A stretch of DNA of 64,000 bases from Niastella yeongjuensis (GTDB taxonomy: Bacteria; Bacteroidota; Bacteroidia; Chitinophagales; Chitinophagaceae): NCBI RefSeq assembly GCF_900110245.1, contig NZ_FOCZ01000009.1, positions 124,001 to 188,000 of the forward strand, written 5' to 3'. The position numbers and the translations under genes are program-made. Shown piece after piece: positions 9,401 through 19,700 of this stretch. The notes below the pieces were generated by a model. That model had not been told where the DNA came from. It saw only the letters and a list, made by a program, of their open reading frames with translations, and made no database searches. Every line of letters starts with the position of its first letter. The first letter of the stretch is position 1.

Positions 9401-10204
9401 TTATTTTTTATTCGTTGAGTTGTTCAATCGTGTCATGGCTTCATAGATCAACCGGGCAACTTCGGTGGCTCCTTCCGGCTGAAAATGAGTATTGTCCTTC
9501 TGTCCTTCGGGATAGGCGACATACTTGCCGGCTGGCAGGTTCATAAAGAAATGGCTCGAAACATAATCCTGCCCCTTTATTGCAAAAGCGTCCATGGAAA
9601 GCTGATTCAGGTCTATGAACAGGGCCTCCTTTTCAGTGGCCACTGCCTTAACCGCCTCGGGATATTCTCCGTGCACATTGCTCAGTTTGCCGTCTTTCCA
9701 GGGATAATTGCGGGCCACGGGTGTTAATAAAACAGGGATGGCGCCTTTTTCTCTTGTCTGGTCAACAAACAACCGTAAGTATTCTTTATAACCGGCAATA
9801 TTTACGTATCGCTCAGGTTTGTCAACTGCCCCATCGTTGTGACCGAACTGCATCATTACTATGTCGTTTTGCTGCAGCGATTTGTATACCTCTGCCCAAC
9901 GTCCTTCTTCAAAAAAAGTGCGGGTGCTTCGGCCGCCTTTTGCCCGGTCATCAACCAGGGCACTGTCGGCCTTAATGATGAAATTAAGGTTTTTAAGATT
10001 GCTTGTTTTTAAAAAGGGTTGAAAGACCTGTCCCCATCCGGTGACCGGATAGCGTTTTGTTTCGAAATCTTTTTCAAGGCTATAATCCGCTACCGTGGAG
10101 TCACCGATGAGGTACACCTTCACTATTTTCTTTTTGTAAGCGAAGGACAACAGCAACAGGGCACTGAATATTGCCAGCAAGAACAAAGAGATTTTACCTT
10201 TCAT
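9401..10204 (-). CDS. Rhamnogalacturonan acetylesterase-like SGNH hydrolase (CE12-type)
   Basis: This exported or membrane-anchored esterase probably removes acetyl groups from pectic rhamnogalacturonan. SGNH blocks are all visible: IGDSTVADY with the nucleophile Ser (Ser36 from this start), KGGRSTR, QFGHND and DNTHFQPEG with the Asp/His pair. The signal/anchor helix is MKGKISLFLLAIFSALLLL. A longer frame begins at 10258, but the ATG at 10204 places the signal peptide at the true N-terminus. A TAGGTTTG promoter box at 10237-10244 would fall inside the longer version. The gene is the first of a two-gene operon with GH95. Exact substrate is inferred from the partner. Confidence 0.88.
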   Translation of the reverse strand: MKGKISLFLLAIFSALLLLSFAYKKKIVKVYLIGDSTVADYSLEKDFETKRYPVTGWGQVFQPFLKTSNLKNLNFIIKADSALVDDRAKGGRSTRTFFEEGRWAEVYKSLQQNDIVMMQFGHNDGAVDKPERYVNIAGYKEYLRLFVDQTREKGAIPVLLTPVARNYPWKDGKLSNVHGEYPEAVKAVATEKEALFIDLNQLSMDAFAIKGQDYVSSHFFMNLPAGKYVAYPEGQKDNTHFQPEGATEVARLIYEAMTRLNNSTNKK

Positions 10205-10236
10205 ATGTAAGCCATTATTTATAACTGTAGATGTGT

Positions 10237-10244
10237 CAAACCTA
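10237..10244 (-). promoter_or_regulatory. Bacteroidota -7 box TAGGTTTG before the esterase/GH95 operon
   Basis: The minus strand reads TAGGTTTG, an exact match to TAnnTTTG, about 33 bp upstream of the ATG at 10204. No TTTG sits at the usual 19-base spacing upstream, so only the -7 element is supported. Confidence 0.45.
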
Positions 10245-10416
10245 TTTGTAAGTGGCATAAAGCGGGTTCAATTATTGGTACAATTAGTTCGTTTTTTACC
10301 AGCCCCGCTGTGTTTCCATTGAAAATCAGATGGTCTTATAATTTTTCCGAGAAAATAGCCAGCTGCTGGCGGTTCCTTTTTATCGGAAGTGTCCTTATAC
10401 ATACAATCGTATAATT

Positions 10417-11865
10417 ATGGGACAAACAATACGCCCTTCCAGCAAAAAGCTTATCAAAGAAGACAATAGTTCAACTCTTGTCATAGATTTTGCCAATTAC
10501 CAGTTTCAGGGTGGCTATCCCACTGAAGCAACTATTCAACGTGCGTATGATGAAGCTGACCTGTACCGGGCCGTGCAGGCATATAAATTCTTTTACCCCA
10601 CCGTATCCGGCGCTGCCATTTTTGTTGGGAATAAGAAGATCGGTATAGAACCTAATAAAACTTTTGGCACGCTGGATACTAAGCCCATGCACGTTGGATT
10701 TACTTTAAATTCAGATACGCCTTATGGGCCTATTGCCATAGACCTGTCAGCCGGCCCCATGGTGGTTGATATTCCTGCAGGGCCATTGATCGTTGTTGCC
10801 CTGGACATTAATCAACGATGGGTAGCCGATATGGGCATTCCAGGACCTGATGGTGATAAGGGAGGTAAATTCCTGTTGCTGCCCCCCAATTATACGGGTG
10901 ATATACCGGCTGGCTATCACGTTATTCATAATACCACTAATCAAATAGTAGTAGGCGTGCGTTCACTTCCTGTTAATGGCGATGTGGCAGCAGCCCTGGA
11001 ACGCATTAAAACGGTGAAAGTGTATCCGCTGCACACTACCACCAACTGGGAGATGCCCACCTTTGCAGACCTCACCCCCAAACCACAGGACACTACGCCG
11101 TTGGCCTGGGAAAATAATTTTGAATTCTGGAACATATTGCACGAGGTGATCAACAAAGAGCCGGCGGTAGATGGTTACCGCAATTATTATGGAGATCTGG
11201 CAGCGCTGGGTATTGAAAAGGGCAAACCGTTTGAACCGGACGCACATAAAAAAGCCATTCTTGAAAAAGCGGCTAAAATTGCCAATGCACAAATGCGCGT
11301 ACAATCATTTGCCGATCGCAGGCCCGACCGCATCGTATGGCCCGATCGTCAATGGGAATGGGCCGCATTGCGATTTGAAGATGGAGACTTTAATACCACC
11401 AATTATGTAGACCTCGATGCCCGTGAAAAATGGTTCTACCAGGCCATCGGCTCATCGCCCGCTATGTTCCGTCGCGGTGCGGGTTCCGGTTCTGTTTACT
11501 GGCTGGGTGTACACGACAAAAACGGCCAATGGCTCATGGGTGATAATACCTATAAACTGACTGTTCCAACCCCGGTGCCTGGCAAGCTCTTTTGGTCGGT
11601 TACAATTTATGATACACAAACCCGCAGCCAGATCATTACCGATCAGGGCAAAGCTGCCTTGCGCTCGCTGTTTGAATTAAAAGGAAAAGATACCGGCAAT
11701 ACGATCGATCTCTTCTTCGGCCCCACTGCCCCCAATGGAAAAGAAGGGGAATGGATCCAGACTATTCCCGGTAAAGGCTGGTTTACTTATTTCCGGGTGT
11801 ATGGACCTGAAACAAGTGTATTCGATGGCAGTTGGAAACCGGGCGATTTTGAAATAATAAAATAA
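10417..11865 (+). CDS. DUF1254/DUF1214 domain protein
   Basis: This 482-residue protein has a DUF1254 region (about residues 45-190, including YPTVSGA and TLNSDTPYGP) and a DUF1214 region (about 360-470, including GDNTYKLTVP and FFGPTAPNGKEGEWIQT). The two domains are commonly found together in proteins of unknown biochemical role. No signal peptide is obvious from this start, although homologues are often exported. It is monocistronic on the plus strand, flanked by minus-strand carbohydrate genes, and shows no clear functional link to them. Family assignment is secure; function is unknown. Confidence 0.88.
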   Translation: MGQTIRPSSKKLIKEDNSSTLVIDFANYQFQGGYPTEATIQRAYDEADLYRAVQAYKFFYPTVSGAAIFVGNKKIGIEPNKTFGTLDTKPMHVGFTLNSDTPYGPIAIDLSAGPMVVDIPAGPLIVVALDINQRWVADMGIPGPDGDKGGKFLLLPPNYTGDIPAGYHVIHNTTNQIVVGVRSLPVNGDVAAALERIKTVKVYPLHTTTNWEMPTFADLTPKPQDTTPLAWENNFEFWNILHEVINKEPAVDGYRNYYGDLAALGIEKGKPFEPDAHKKAILEKAAKIANAQMRVQSFADRRPDRIVWPDRQWEWAALRFEDGDFNTTNYVDLDAREKWFYQAIGSSPAMFRRGAGSGSVYWLGVHDKNGQWLMGDNTYKLTVPTPVPGKLFWSVTIYDTQTRSQIITDQGKAALRSLFELKGKDTGNTIDLFFGPTAPNGKEGEWIQTIPGKGWFTYFRVYGPETSVFDGSWKPGDFEIIK

Positions 11866-11903
11866 AGGCAAAGACGGTTACGCCCTGTTCACTGCCAGCG
11901 GAT

Positions 11904-11936
11904 AAAAAAAGCCCCCGCTGGTTGGCCGGGGGCTTT
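11904..11936 (-). terminator. Rho-independent terminator of the SusCD1 operon
   Basis: GCCCCCG (11911-11917) pairs with CGGGGGC (11927-11933), and the stem extends by AAA/TTT. On the minus strand the stem is followed by a run of seven T. It lies about 140 bp past the lyase stop at 12076 and can also stop plus-strand transcripts from the DUF1254 gene less efficiently. Confidence 0.82.
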
Positions 11937-12000
11937 AAGAGGTTTCCTGTTGTCTCCTGACTTACAACGGAAGCCATGAAAATGTACCGGATTGGAACGT

Positions 12001-12046
12001 GGATATTGGATTTCCGGATACTGGATTTTTTGGATATTGGATTTTC
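12001..12046. repeat. Short intergenic tandem repeat, unit GGATAYTGGATTT
   Basis: Three near-identical copies of GGATATTGGATTT / GGATACTGGATTT follow each other between the terminator and the lyase stop. It is non-coding and resembles other short-unit tandem repeats between genes in this window. Confidence 0.7.
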
Positions 12047-12075
12047 GCCTTTCCTGATATTATATCAGAATTAGT

Positions 12076-13356
12076 TTATCGTGAAAACATCAGGGTACCG
12101 TAACCAAGCTGGTCGTAACCGCCGCTGTTTGGTCCGTAGTCGCCGCCGCCGCCTTCTGGTGCAGTTGTATTCATTCCCAGCAAGGTGTAAGGCGCATTCA
12201 TACCTTTACGTTTTACATAGTGATTATAAATTACTGACCACATAGGACGAACAGTACCCCGGCTATCGCTCGCGATTTCAGTTTGCACAATGGTAGTGTC
12301 GCAATCTTTATATGGATATTCGTGGAAGGGTACTGGCTTCATGGCCACATTGTATTTGGCTACGTATTCTGATGCCTTCAACACCGCATTGTCATTAAAG
12401 CCATAAAAATCATCACCCTGGTTCCAGGCCATTTCACAGAGGGTACCCAGGTAGGCCATTACCAGTGTAGCGTGGCCCTGGTCGCGACCGCTTTCCTGTA
12501 ACTGACCCAGTTCACCTTCATCGGTCTTATGAAAATAATTGATCGCGTTACGGATGTTTCCGTTACCGGCGCCGTGTTGGAAATAGTTCACCGCTTCATT
12601 GTATAATCCCCGGTTATCGCAAAGAATACCGATAGCCATTATGGAAGAGATGTTACCCAGGTCCCAGTTAGCCCAGTAGTGATAAATACAGGAACCGTTG
12701 TGGTCTTTTAAGAATGAATGGTTGACGGGATAAAAAACCGCCACCATCCATTGTTGGTAAGCTTTGAAATCTTCGGGTTTCCAATGGATATAATCACGCA
12801 TCAATTCTCCGGCTACTGCAAACTCGTATCCATAAAAACCAGCGGCCAGGTTTATATCCGGACCACCGCTCAATTGTTTACAGATGGAAGCCCAGGCATT
12901 CAGTATTTTAACTGCTGTTTCAGCATACACGGTATCACCCTTGATGCGCCAGTATAAAGCTGATTGATAGGCAGCCGCTACATCTTTATAAGCAGAGGTA
13001 TAGTTATCCGGCAAAGGTTCTTCCCGGCTATTGCCACCCCTGATCAGTTTTGCAACCGGACTAGGCGAGTATGTCTTATTAGCTATATTCGGATTTTTTT
13101 CCAGCATCTTGAAACCACTTAACCAGGGTTCCTGATTACCAGCTATGGCGGCTCTTATCCGGGCGAAATCTTCTTCCGTATGAAGTGTACCATGTCTCAG
13201 GGCCGTACTTGGCGGCAGGGTATCTATATATTTAACCGAGCCTAACAGCGTAGTATCAGCTAAATCATCGGGCTCCGCATCTCCTTTCTTCGAGCAGTCT
13301 GCCAATGACAAACTCAGCATCAATGCGATAACAGAAAAAACAGCGAGTTGTTTCAT
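12076..13356 (-). CDS. Alginate-lyase-superfamily lipoprotein (polysaccharide lyase)
   Basis: This 426-residue protein has a lipoprotein signal ending LADC (Cys21). The rest is alpha-helical and matches the (alpha/alpha)-toroid of the alginate lyase superfamily (PF05426-like). Shared hallmarks with the giant secreted lyase nearby are HTEEDFARIRAAI, the HYWANWDLGN segment (candidate catalytic Asn/His/Tyr region), ESGRDQGHA and LCEMAWNQGDD. Such enzymes cleave uronic-acid polysaccharides (alginate, glucuronan or similar) by beta-elimination; the exact substrate and CAZy family (PL38 is one candidate) cannot be settled here. It is the last gene of the SusCD1 operon, 57 bp after the IPT/LamG gene. 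Confidence 0.8.
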   Translation of the reverse strand: MKQLAVFSVIALMLSLSLADCSKKGDAEPDDLADTTLLGSVKYIDTLPPSTALRHGTLHTEEDFARIRAAIAGNQEPWLSGFKMLEKNPNIANKTYSPSPVAKLIRGGNSREEPLPDNYTSAYKDVAAAYQSALYWRIKGDTVYAETAVKILNAWASICKQLSGGPDINLAAGFYGYEFAVAGELMRDYIHWKPEDFKAYQQWMVAVFYPVNHSFLKDHNGSCIYHYWANWDLGNISSIMAIGILCDNRGLYNEAVNYFQHGAGNGNIRNAINYFHKTDEGELGQLQESGRDQGHATLVMAYLGTLCEMAWNQGDDFYGFNDNAVLKASEYVAKYNVAMKPVPFHEYPYKDCDTTIVQTEIASDSRGTVRPMWSVIYNHYVKRKGMNAPYTLLGMNTTAPEGGGGDYGPNSGGYDQLGYGTLMFSR

Positions 13357-13413
13357 AAGTATTATCTGGAATTTGCTAATTGTAATTTGTTAATCTTAAC
13401 CGGAAATCGTTTA

Positions 13414-14754
13414 CTATTTAGGGCGATAGGCATGATAGTAATCTGTAAACACCTGCTCGCTGCTCAACGTATAATTAAAGATCTTGAAATCATCTATCAA
13501 ACCGCCATAAGCCGGTTCGTTGACAACCCCATTCGTTGGTGCGCCGATATACACTTTATTATGATTGAACAACGTTGGGTTTGCCGCAGCATCCAGTGTC
13601 ACCGTGCCTATACTTACACCGTCTAAATAAACCGTTAAAATATGATTAGCTGATGAGATGGTCATGGCCACATGGTGCCAGGCAAACCTGCCCAATGCAG
13701 CAGTACACTTCGCATCAAAAGTCTTATTGGTAGGGAATTCGGTAATTTTCTCAAAGATCAAACGACCTAACATGTTTGGACCTGCAGTAACACCCATTCT
13801 GGTCATTAATGCGGTACGAAGACCTCTGGCTTGTCCGAAATCAAAAACAGGCTCCTGGTACCAGTTAGAATCCGGGTAATCACGTGAACCCCAGTTTACC
13901 CATGCAGTAACCGACAACTCGCTGTATTTGCTTATTCCCGGAGGACATGCAATGAACTGGTTATTGGTCGTTTTTCTATTACCGGTACCAGCCAGCTGTA
14001 CTGCTTCTCCTCTGTTACCCGCAGCCCAGTTAATGGGTTTGGCGAAACCATCAGCCGCATTATAGGTATATGTTGCAGCCGCGCCACCCATTTTGTCGTT
14101 CAGGTTATGCTCAAATTCCAACCAGTAAATGGGATCAGCAACGGTAACAAGGGCACCGAAAGCAGGTCCTACCACTGGATAATTATTTACATAAACAACC
14201 AGTTTCCCGGCTGTAAAACCTGCTGGCACTATCGCTGCGATTGTAGAATCTGTTATATCGGCAATGTCACCTGTAGGTCCGTTAAAGCTCACTTTTACTT
14301 TTGTGAGATCAGCTCCAAAACCTCTACCCATAATGATAATGGTATCTCCCACCAAACCTGCTATTCTGCTGATTGAATCAGCATGCGGTACTGGTATAAC
14401 CTTGAAAGAACCTATTGAATCAACTGAGTGGTTCCAAACCTGTAAACTCACTTTACCAGAGATCGCGGTATTCGGCACGCGGGCTACGATCTTCCCGTCT
14501 TCACAGGTTAAGATTGAATCTGCTTCAATTCCATTAAATAATACTTTTACTGCATTTTTATAATCACCAAAAGAACTACCTGTGATCGTAACCTCAGCAA
14601 AACCAGCATAACCACTGTCGGGGAAAACGGCCTGGGGTATAGGCGCGGGATAATCAAACGTTCTGATGTCGGCTGCTTTGTTACAACCTGCATATATAGC
14701 TGCGGCAGCGATCAGTGCTACCAGGAACCAGATATTCTTTGTAAAAATCTTCAT
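13414..14754 (-). CDS. IPT/TIG plus LamG-like surface glycan-binding lipoprotein
   Basis: This is a probable cell-surface glycan-binding protein of the SusE/F position. The start is taken at the ATG at 14754, because it puts the lipoprotein signal (ending IYAGC) at the N-terminus; a longer frame from 14808 adds 18 unlikely residues. Two IPT/TIG folds follow (IPQAVFPDSGYAGFAEVTITG and DSISRIAGLVGDTIIIMG regions). The C-terminal 220 residues form a LamG/concanavalin-like domain (WLEFEHNLNDKMGG, WHHVAMT, VYLDGVSIGT, GGLIDDFKIFNYTLS). It sits between SusD1 and the lyase, consistent with substrate capture. Confidence 0.85.
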   Translation of the reverse strand: MKIFTKNIWFLVALIAAAAIYAGCNKAADIRTFDYPAPIPQAVFPDSGYAGFAEVTITGSSFGDYKNAVKVLFNGIEADSILTCEDGKIVARVPNTAISGKVSLQVWNHSVDSIGSFKVIPVPHADSISRIAGLVGDTIIIMGRGFGADLTKVKVSFNGPTGDIADITDSTIAAIVPAGFTAGKLVVYVNNYPVVGPAFGALVTVADPIYWLEFEHNLNDKMGGAAATYTYNAADGFAKPINWAAGNRGEAVQLAGTGNRKTTNNQFIACPPGISKYSELSVTAWVNWGSRDYPDSNWYQEPVFDFGQARGLRTALMTRMGVTAGPNMLGRLIFEKITEFPTNKTFDAKCTAALGRFAWHHVAMTISSANHILTVYLDGVSIGTVTLDAAANPTLFNHNKVYIGAPTNGVVNEPAYGGLIDDFKIFNYTLSSEQVFTDYYHAYRPK

Positions 14755-14893
14755 ATAATTGGATTTAACAGTTTGTTTTATAAACAGGTGGAAAAAGGCA
14801 ATCGACATTCAATTTGCTATCTCCCGATTGGATAGGAGCACAAATTGTTCTGTTTGCTCCTCTCGATGTCAATTGCCCGTTTCCTACTGCTTT

Positions 14894-16687
14894 TTAATAA
14901 CCATTATTTTGAACCAGGTTTGCATTCAGTTGAATTTGACGCAATGGTATCGGTAACAAGTAATGGGTTCTTTTAAAATTACGGTCCTCGGCTCTGTCAA
15001 TCAATATTGCTTTCAAATTACCCTTACCGGTAGCTACTGTAGTTTCTTTGTTTACATATACATTCGGATTGTATAAGCTTGTTGAATCACCGGTAACCGT
15101 TCTGAAATCAGTTTTATACCCAACTCCGCCTACCACCATTCCACAAACATTCTGATTGAGTTCATGCTCGGCAATTCCCCAACGTTTCAGGTCATCGAAA
15201 CGGCTGTTCTCTGAAAACAGCTCCACTGTTCTTTCGCGTCTGATCTCATCCAGGATATTCAAACTGCTGTCGGTAGCGAATTTGTTGGTGAGCGGTGCCA
15301 CACCAGCCCGGGCTCTGGTAAGGTTGATCGACATATTCAGGTCAGCATCACTGATAGACTTATTCTTTTCCATCAGGGCTTCTGCATAGATCAAATAAAC
15401 TTCGGCCAGCCTGATCTGTGGGTAATCCTGTGATTCTTTATTAGCTGCCCGATAGGTAGGATACTTATTAGCCGAGAATTTTCTGGCAGTGTAACCCTGT
15501 TCTGTTGCATCGGTCAGTTTTATTTTACCGGCCGCTGGTGCATCTGCATCGCCCAGAATATAACTCTGTAAACGAAAATCCCTGTTCTGGTATTCATCTT
15601 CTACAGTTGCATATCCTTTGAACTGCGCCGTTTTCTCAATCGGCATTCCATTTATGCTCAGGAACATATCCATGAACTTGCGGCTGGGTACCATATAGCT
15701 CTGCACAGTAGCCGAAATATTTCTACCACCGGGACGCAGGTTAACGTCGTAGATGCTTTTCAGGATAAACTCATTGTTGCTTGATTTATCGAGACCCAAT
15801 GGGTTTGAACCGGTACCATCTATACAAAACAGGTAATAGTTACTGCGATTTTTCATGGCAGTGTTGCTATTATAGTTCCATAATTTGTAACCGCCGTTCT
15901 GGATTACATCTTTTGCCAGTGTTGCCGCTTCTGTTAAAAACTCATTGATCTGGTCGTATGCCGGTCCGCCTGAACCTTTAAAATCGGTGGAGTTTCCGGT
16001 GTATTTACGCCAGGTAGCTTCGTACAACAACACGCGTGCTTTGAAAGCCTCAGCTGCCCATTTGCTCAAATGTCCTTTTTCATCACTGGGGATGGCTTGT
16101 TCAATAGGCAGGTCGGGGATGGCTTCCGTTAAATCTTTCAAGATCTGGTCAACTACTTCATAGCGGCTGTTACGTGGCGCCTGCAGTTCTGCCCCGGTTA
16201 TATCGGGTACCGTTGTTACAATGGGTACACCACCAAAGCGTTTCAACAAAAAGAAATGATGCCATGCTCTGAAGAATTTAGCAGCCGCTACATATTGAGC
16301 GATCTCTTTTTTATCACCGCTATAAGCTTCGGCCTTTTGCAGAACGATATTGTTACCACGGATATACGCATAGGCGTTATTCCAGTAAATATCATCCATG
16401 GGCACGGTAACCAAACCACGGCCGTAGTCTGCCGGGCCCTGGGTGAAGTCTGCACACAGGTCAGACCCCATATCTATAAATTCAAAAATATTGCTGTTGT
16501 CAATTTTCTGCCAACTGATCATTTTCTCATAGAACTCGTTGGTGGCAGCCTTGAACTGTGCGGGTGAATTAAAATACTGTACTTCCGTCAGTCTGTCTTC
16601 AGGTTTCAGGTCGAGAAATTTTTTCTGACAGGCCATAGCGCCGAGGATCATGGCACTGATGGCAGCCGGAATTATCAACTTTTTCAT
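14894..16687 (-). CDS. SusD/RagB-family outer-membrane lipoprotein (SusD1)
   Basis: This is the glycan-binding lid of the SusCD1 importer. It has 597 residues with a lipoprotein signal ending GAMAC (Cys20), then KKFLDLKPEDRLTE, the usual SusD entry. TPR-like helices follow, then the conserved C-terminal IRRERTVELFSEN and DDLKRW motifs. The stop is 139 bp before the binding-protein start and the gene begins 32 bp after SusC1. It acts on the outer surface paired with the TonB-dependent channel. Confidence 0.95.
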   Translation of the reverse strand: MKKLIIPAAISAMILGAMACQKKFLDLKPEDRLTEVQYFNSPAQFKAATNEFYEKMISWQKIDNSNIFEFIDMGSDLCADFTQGPADYGRGLVTVPMDDIYWNNAYAYIRGNNIVLQKAEAYSGDKKEIAQYVAAAKFFRAWHHFFLLKRFGGVPIVTTVPDITGAELQAPRNSRYEVVDQILKDLTEAIPDLPIEQAIPSDEKGHLSKWAAEAFKARVLLYEATWRKYTGNSTDFKGSGGPAYDQINEFLTEAATLAKDVIQNGGYKLWNYNSNTAMKNRSNYYLFCIDGTGSNPLGLDKSSNNEFILKSIYDVNLRPGGRNISATVQSYMVPSRKFMDMFLSINGMPIEKTAQFKGYATVEDEYQNRDFRLQSYILGDADAPAAGKIKLTDATEQGYTARKFSANKYPTYRAANKESQDYPQIRLAEVYLIYAEALMEKNKSISDADLNMSINLTRARAGVAPLTNKFATDSSLNILDEIRRERTVELFSENSRFDDLKRWGIAEHELNQNVCGMVVGGVGYKTDFRTVTGDSTSLYNPNVYVNKETTVATGKGNLKAILIDRAEDRNFKRTHYLLPIPLRQIQLNANLVQNNGY

Positions 16688-16719
16688 TTATAATAGTTTT
16701 TCGCTGATCAGATATTAGA

Positions 16720-19700
16720 TTATAAACCGAGGTTAACACCAAATGACCATGTTCTCATAAAGGGGTAACCGTTCAAACCAGAGTTGGCACCTTGTTCGGG
16801 ATCGAAACCATCTTTTAAAGATGACCATTCCCACAGGTCGTTTCCGGAGAAATACACCCGTACTCTTTCAAGATGTGCGCGTTCACTCAATGTTTGTGGT
16901 AATGTATAACCTACAATCAAAGATTTCAACCGAACATACTTGTTGTTCTGCAACATGAAGTCATTGTGCAGGTAGTTCCATTCGGCGCGGTCTTTCTGAA
17001 TGGTCAGTCTTGGGAATTTTGCACCGGTATTGTCTTCAGTCCAGGTATTGCCAAGGAATTTTGAGTTCAGGTTTGAATAATCAACAGCGAAAGGATAAGC
17101 CAGGTAACCTGATCTTTCTATATATTGTTGACCTACACCTTGCAGGAAGGCTGAAAAATCGATGCCTTTCCAGGCAGCGCCCAGGTTCAAACCGAAAGTA
17201 TAGTGTGGTGCGGCATCGCCTTTGTAGCTTACGTCGCTCTGGTCAATTTTATTATCCTTATTCACATCTGCTTTTCTGGTATCACCGGGACGCAGGTCAA
17301 CTTTACCATCTCTTGTTGGCACATTGCCCTGTGCATCTGCTGTATATTTATTATAAAACAGGTCAACAGTTTTCTGGTCGGTAAAGAACCCTTTTGTCTG
17401 GTACATGTACCAGCTGTTCAACGGTTTGCCAATGATAGTTGAATTCAATCCGGCAGTGGGCAGTAACGCACCGTCGAATTGGGTCAGTTTGTTACGGCTG
17501 TCAGAAACGTTGAATGAAGCATTCCAGCTGAAGTTCTCACCGATCTTATCGCGCCAGCCGATCGCAGCTTCCCATCCCCACACTTCCAGTACACCACTAT
17601 TTGTTTGCGGTGCTTGTCCACCCAACACGCCAGGATAAACCACCTGGATCATCATCCCATCATTCTTTTTCTTATATACATCGAAACGGCCGGTAAGACG
17701 GTTGTTCAACATAACGAGGTCAACACCGATGTTCGCCATTTTTACTTTTTCCCAGGTACGGTCTAATGAAGTAAGACCATTACGGGCCAGGCCGGCCGCG
17801 CTTTGAATACCAGGCGTGCTGCCAAAGAGGCTGTTTCCAATAACCACATCAGAAATGTAATCGTACATATCGATGTTTACGTTGTTACCCATGATCCCGT
17901 AACCACCGCGGATCTTCAGGTAATTAAGCGGGTACAGGTTCAGGTCGCGGATGAAGTTTTCATTGGTAACTACCCAACCGGCAGATGCGTTGTAGAAATT
18001 TGACCATTTGTGGCCGGGCGCAAAACGGGATGATCCATCACGACGTCCCAACATTTCAACCAGGTATTTACCTCTGAAAGAGTAGTTCAAACGGCCGATA
18101 TAAGAATACAGGCCATAAGAACCGCGGCCGCCGTTTGCTTCAACCAGGTCTTTACCACCCAGGTTCAAATCATACACGCCGTCAGATCCAATATTGGTAC
18201 GGTAACCGTATAAATCTTTATAGTCCGTTTTCTCTGCATTGATACCACCCATGGCTATGATGCGGTGGCCACCAAAAGTAAAGGTGTAACGCAGCAAGGC
18301 GATGTAGTTCTGGTATAAACTGTTGTCAGATTCGGCACGGATATTTGAAGTAGGGTTGATGTTAAACTGAGACAGTGTTCCATCCCATTGGTACAGGGGA
18401 ACAGTGAGTTGATAATTATCCAACCGGTAATTGCTGCTTTGAATAGAAGCGGTTCCTTCCAGTTCCAGTCCTTTTATCAGTTCGGCAGTACCTTTTACAT
18501 CTACTCTCACCAGGTCATTACCTACTGTATTTCTTCCACCATCGGTAGCAGCTGCAGTAGCGTTTCTGGTACCCTGGTTGTTAAAGTTGGCATACCATTC
18601 ACCAAATGGGTTTTTAGCAGGGAAAAAGGGCGGGTCGTAAGAAACGAGGTCTTCGCGCAAACCCTGTGAAGGACTGCTGGTGATATCTTTTTGATACGTG
18701 ATACCAGTTTGCAGTTTTACTCTTTCTGCCAGTTTGTAATCGTAATTCAAACGCAGGTTATACTGTTTGTTACCATCGTAGGCAACAGCCAGCGGTCCCT
18801 GGTTATCGGCATATCCGGCAGATAAACGGTAACCCGATTTTTCTGATGAACCGGCAATACTGAGGTTGTGTTGTTGAGAAACACGGGGTTGAAACATTTC
18901 ATCGAAACGGTTGGCGTCTGCAACAAATACGTCGCCCCAGGCAGTAGTATGATAAATACCTTCCTGGCCCTGGGCTATTTTTTGCAGGTTCGCAATATCG
19001 CCCCAGTTTTTGGTTGTTTTATAAGTATCCTCATTGTAAGCATTTAACCACATCTGGGCAAATTGCTTCATGTCGGTAGTGGGTGATTTTATACCGATGG
19101 TATTTACACGCGCATTGAAACCATATTCGATCCTGGTTTTTCCTTTACCACGTTTGGTGGTAACAAGAATAACACCATTGGCAGCACGGCTACCGAAGAT
19201 GGCGGCCATACCGTCTTTTAACACGTTCACCGATTCAATATCATCGGGGTTCATGGTAAAGAATGCATTCTGGCTGGCTACAGGAATACCATCTACAACG
19301 ATCAGGGGTGCTCCGCCACTTACTGAAGTAGCACCACGGATCTGCAATGCCAGGTCTTCATTGCCCGGACGCGAAGAAGTTCTGGTAACCACCAAACCCG
19401 GAGTGGTACCTTGTAATGCCAGTGCAGGATTGGTTACCGCTCTGCTATCAAATGTTTTATTGGCTACTGGTTCCAGGGCGCCGGTAACGGTTGCTTTTTT
19501 AGAAGTACCATAACCTACTACCACCTGCTCTTCCATCGGTGCCTGGGTAGTGCTTAATTTAATGGTGAACTCGGTTTGATCGCCAACCGGCACCAGTTTA
19601 TCGTCGAAACCTACGTAGGAAATTACCAGTACTGACTGTGGGCCTTCTACCATCATGGTAAATGAACCATCAGCTTTTGACATCACTGAATTCAACTTTC

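Noticed and set aside
10205-10258. Longer N-terminus of the SGNH esterase
   Set aside because: It would contain the TAGGTTTG promoter box and push the signal peptide inward.
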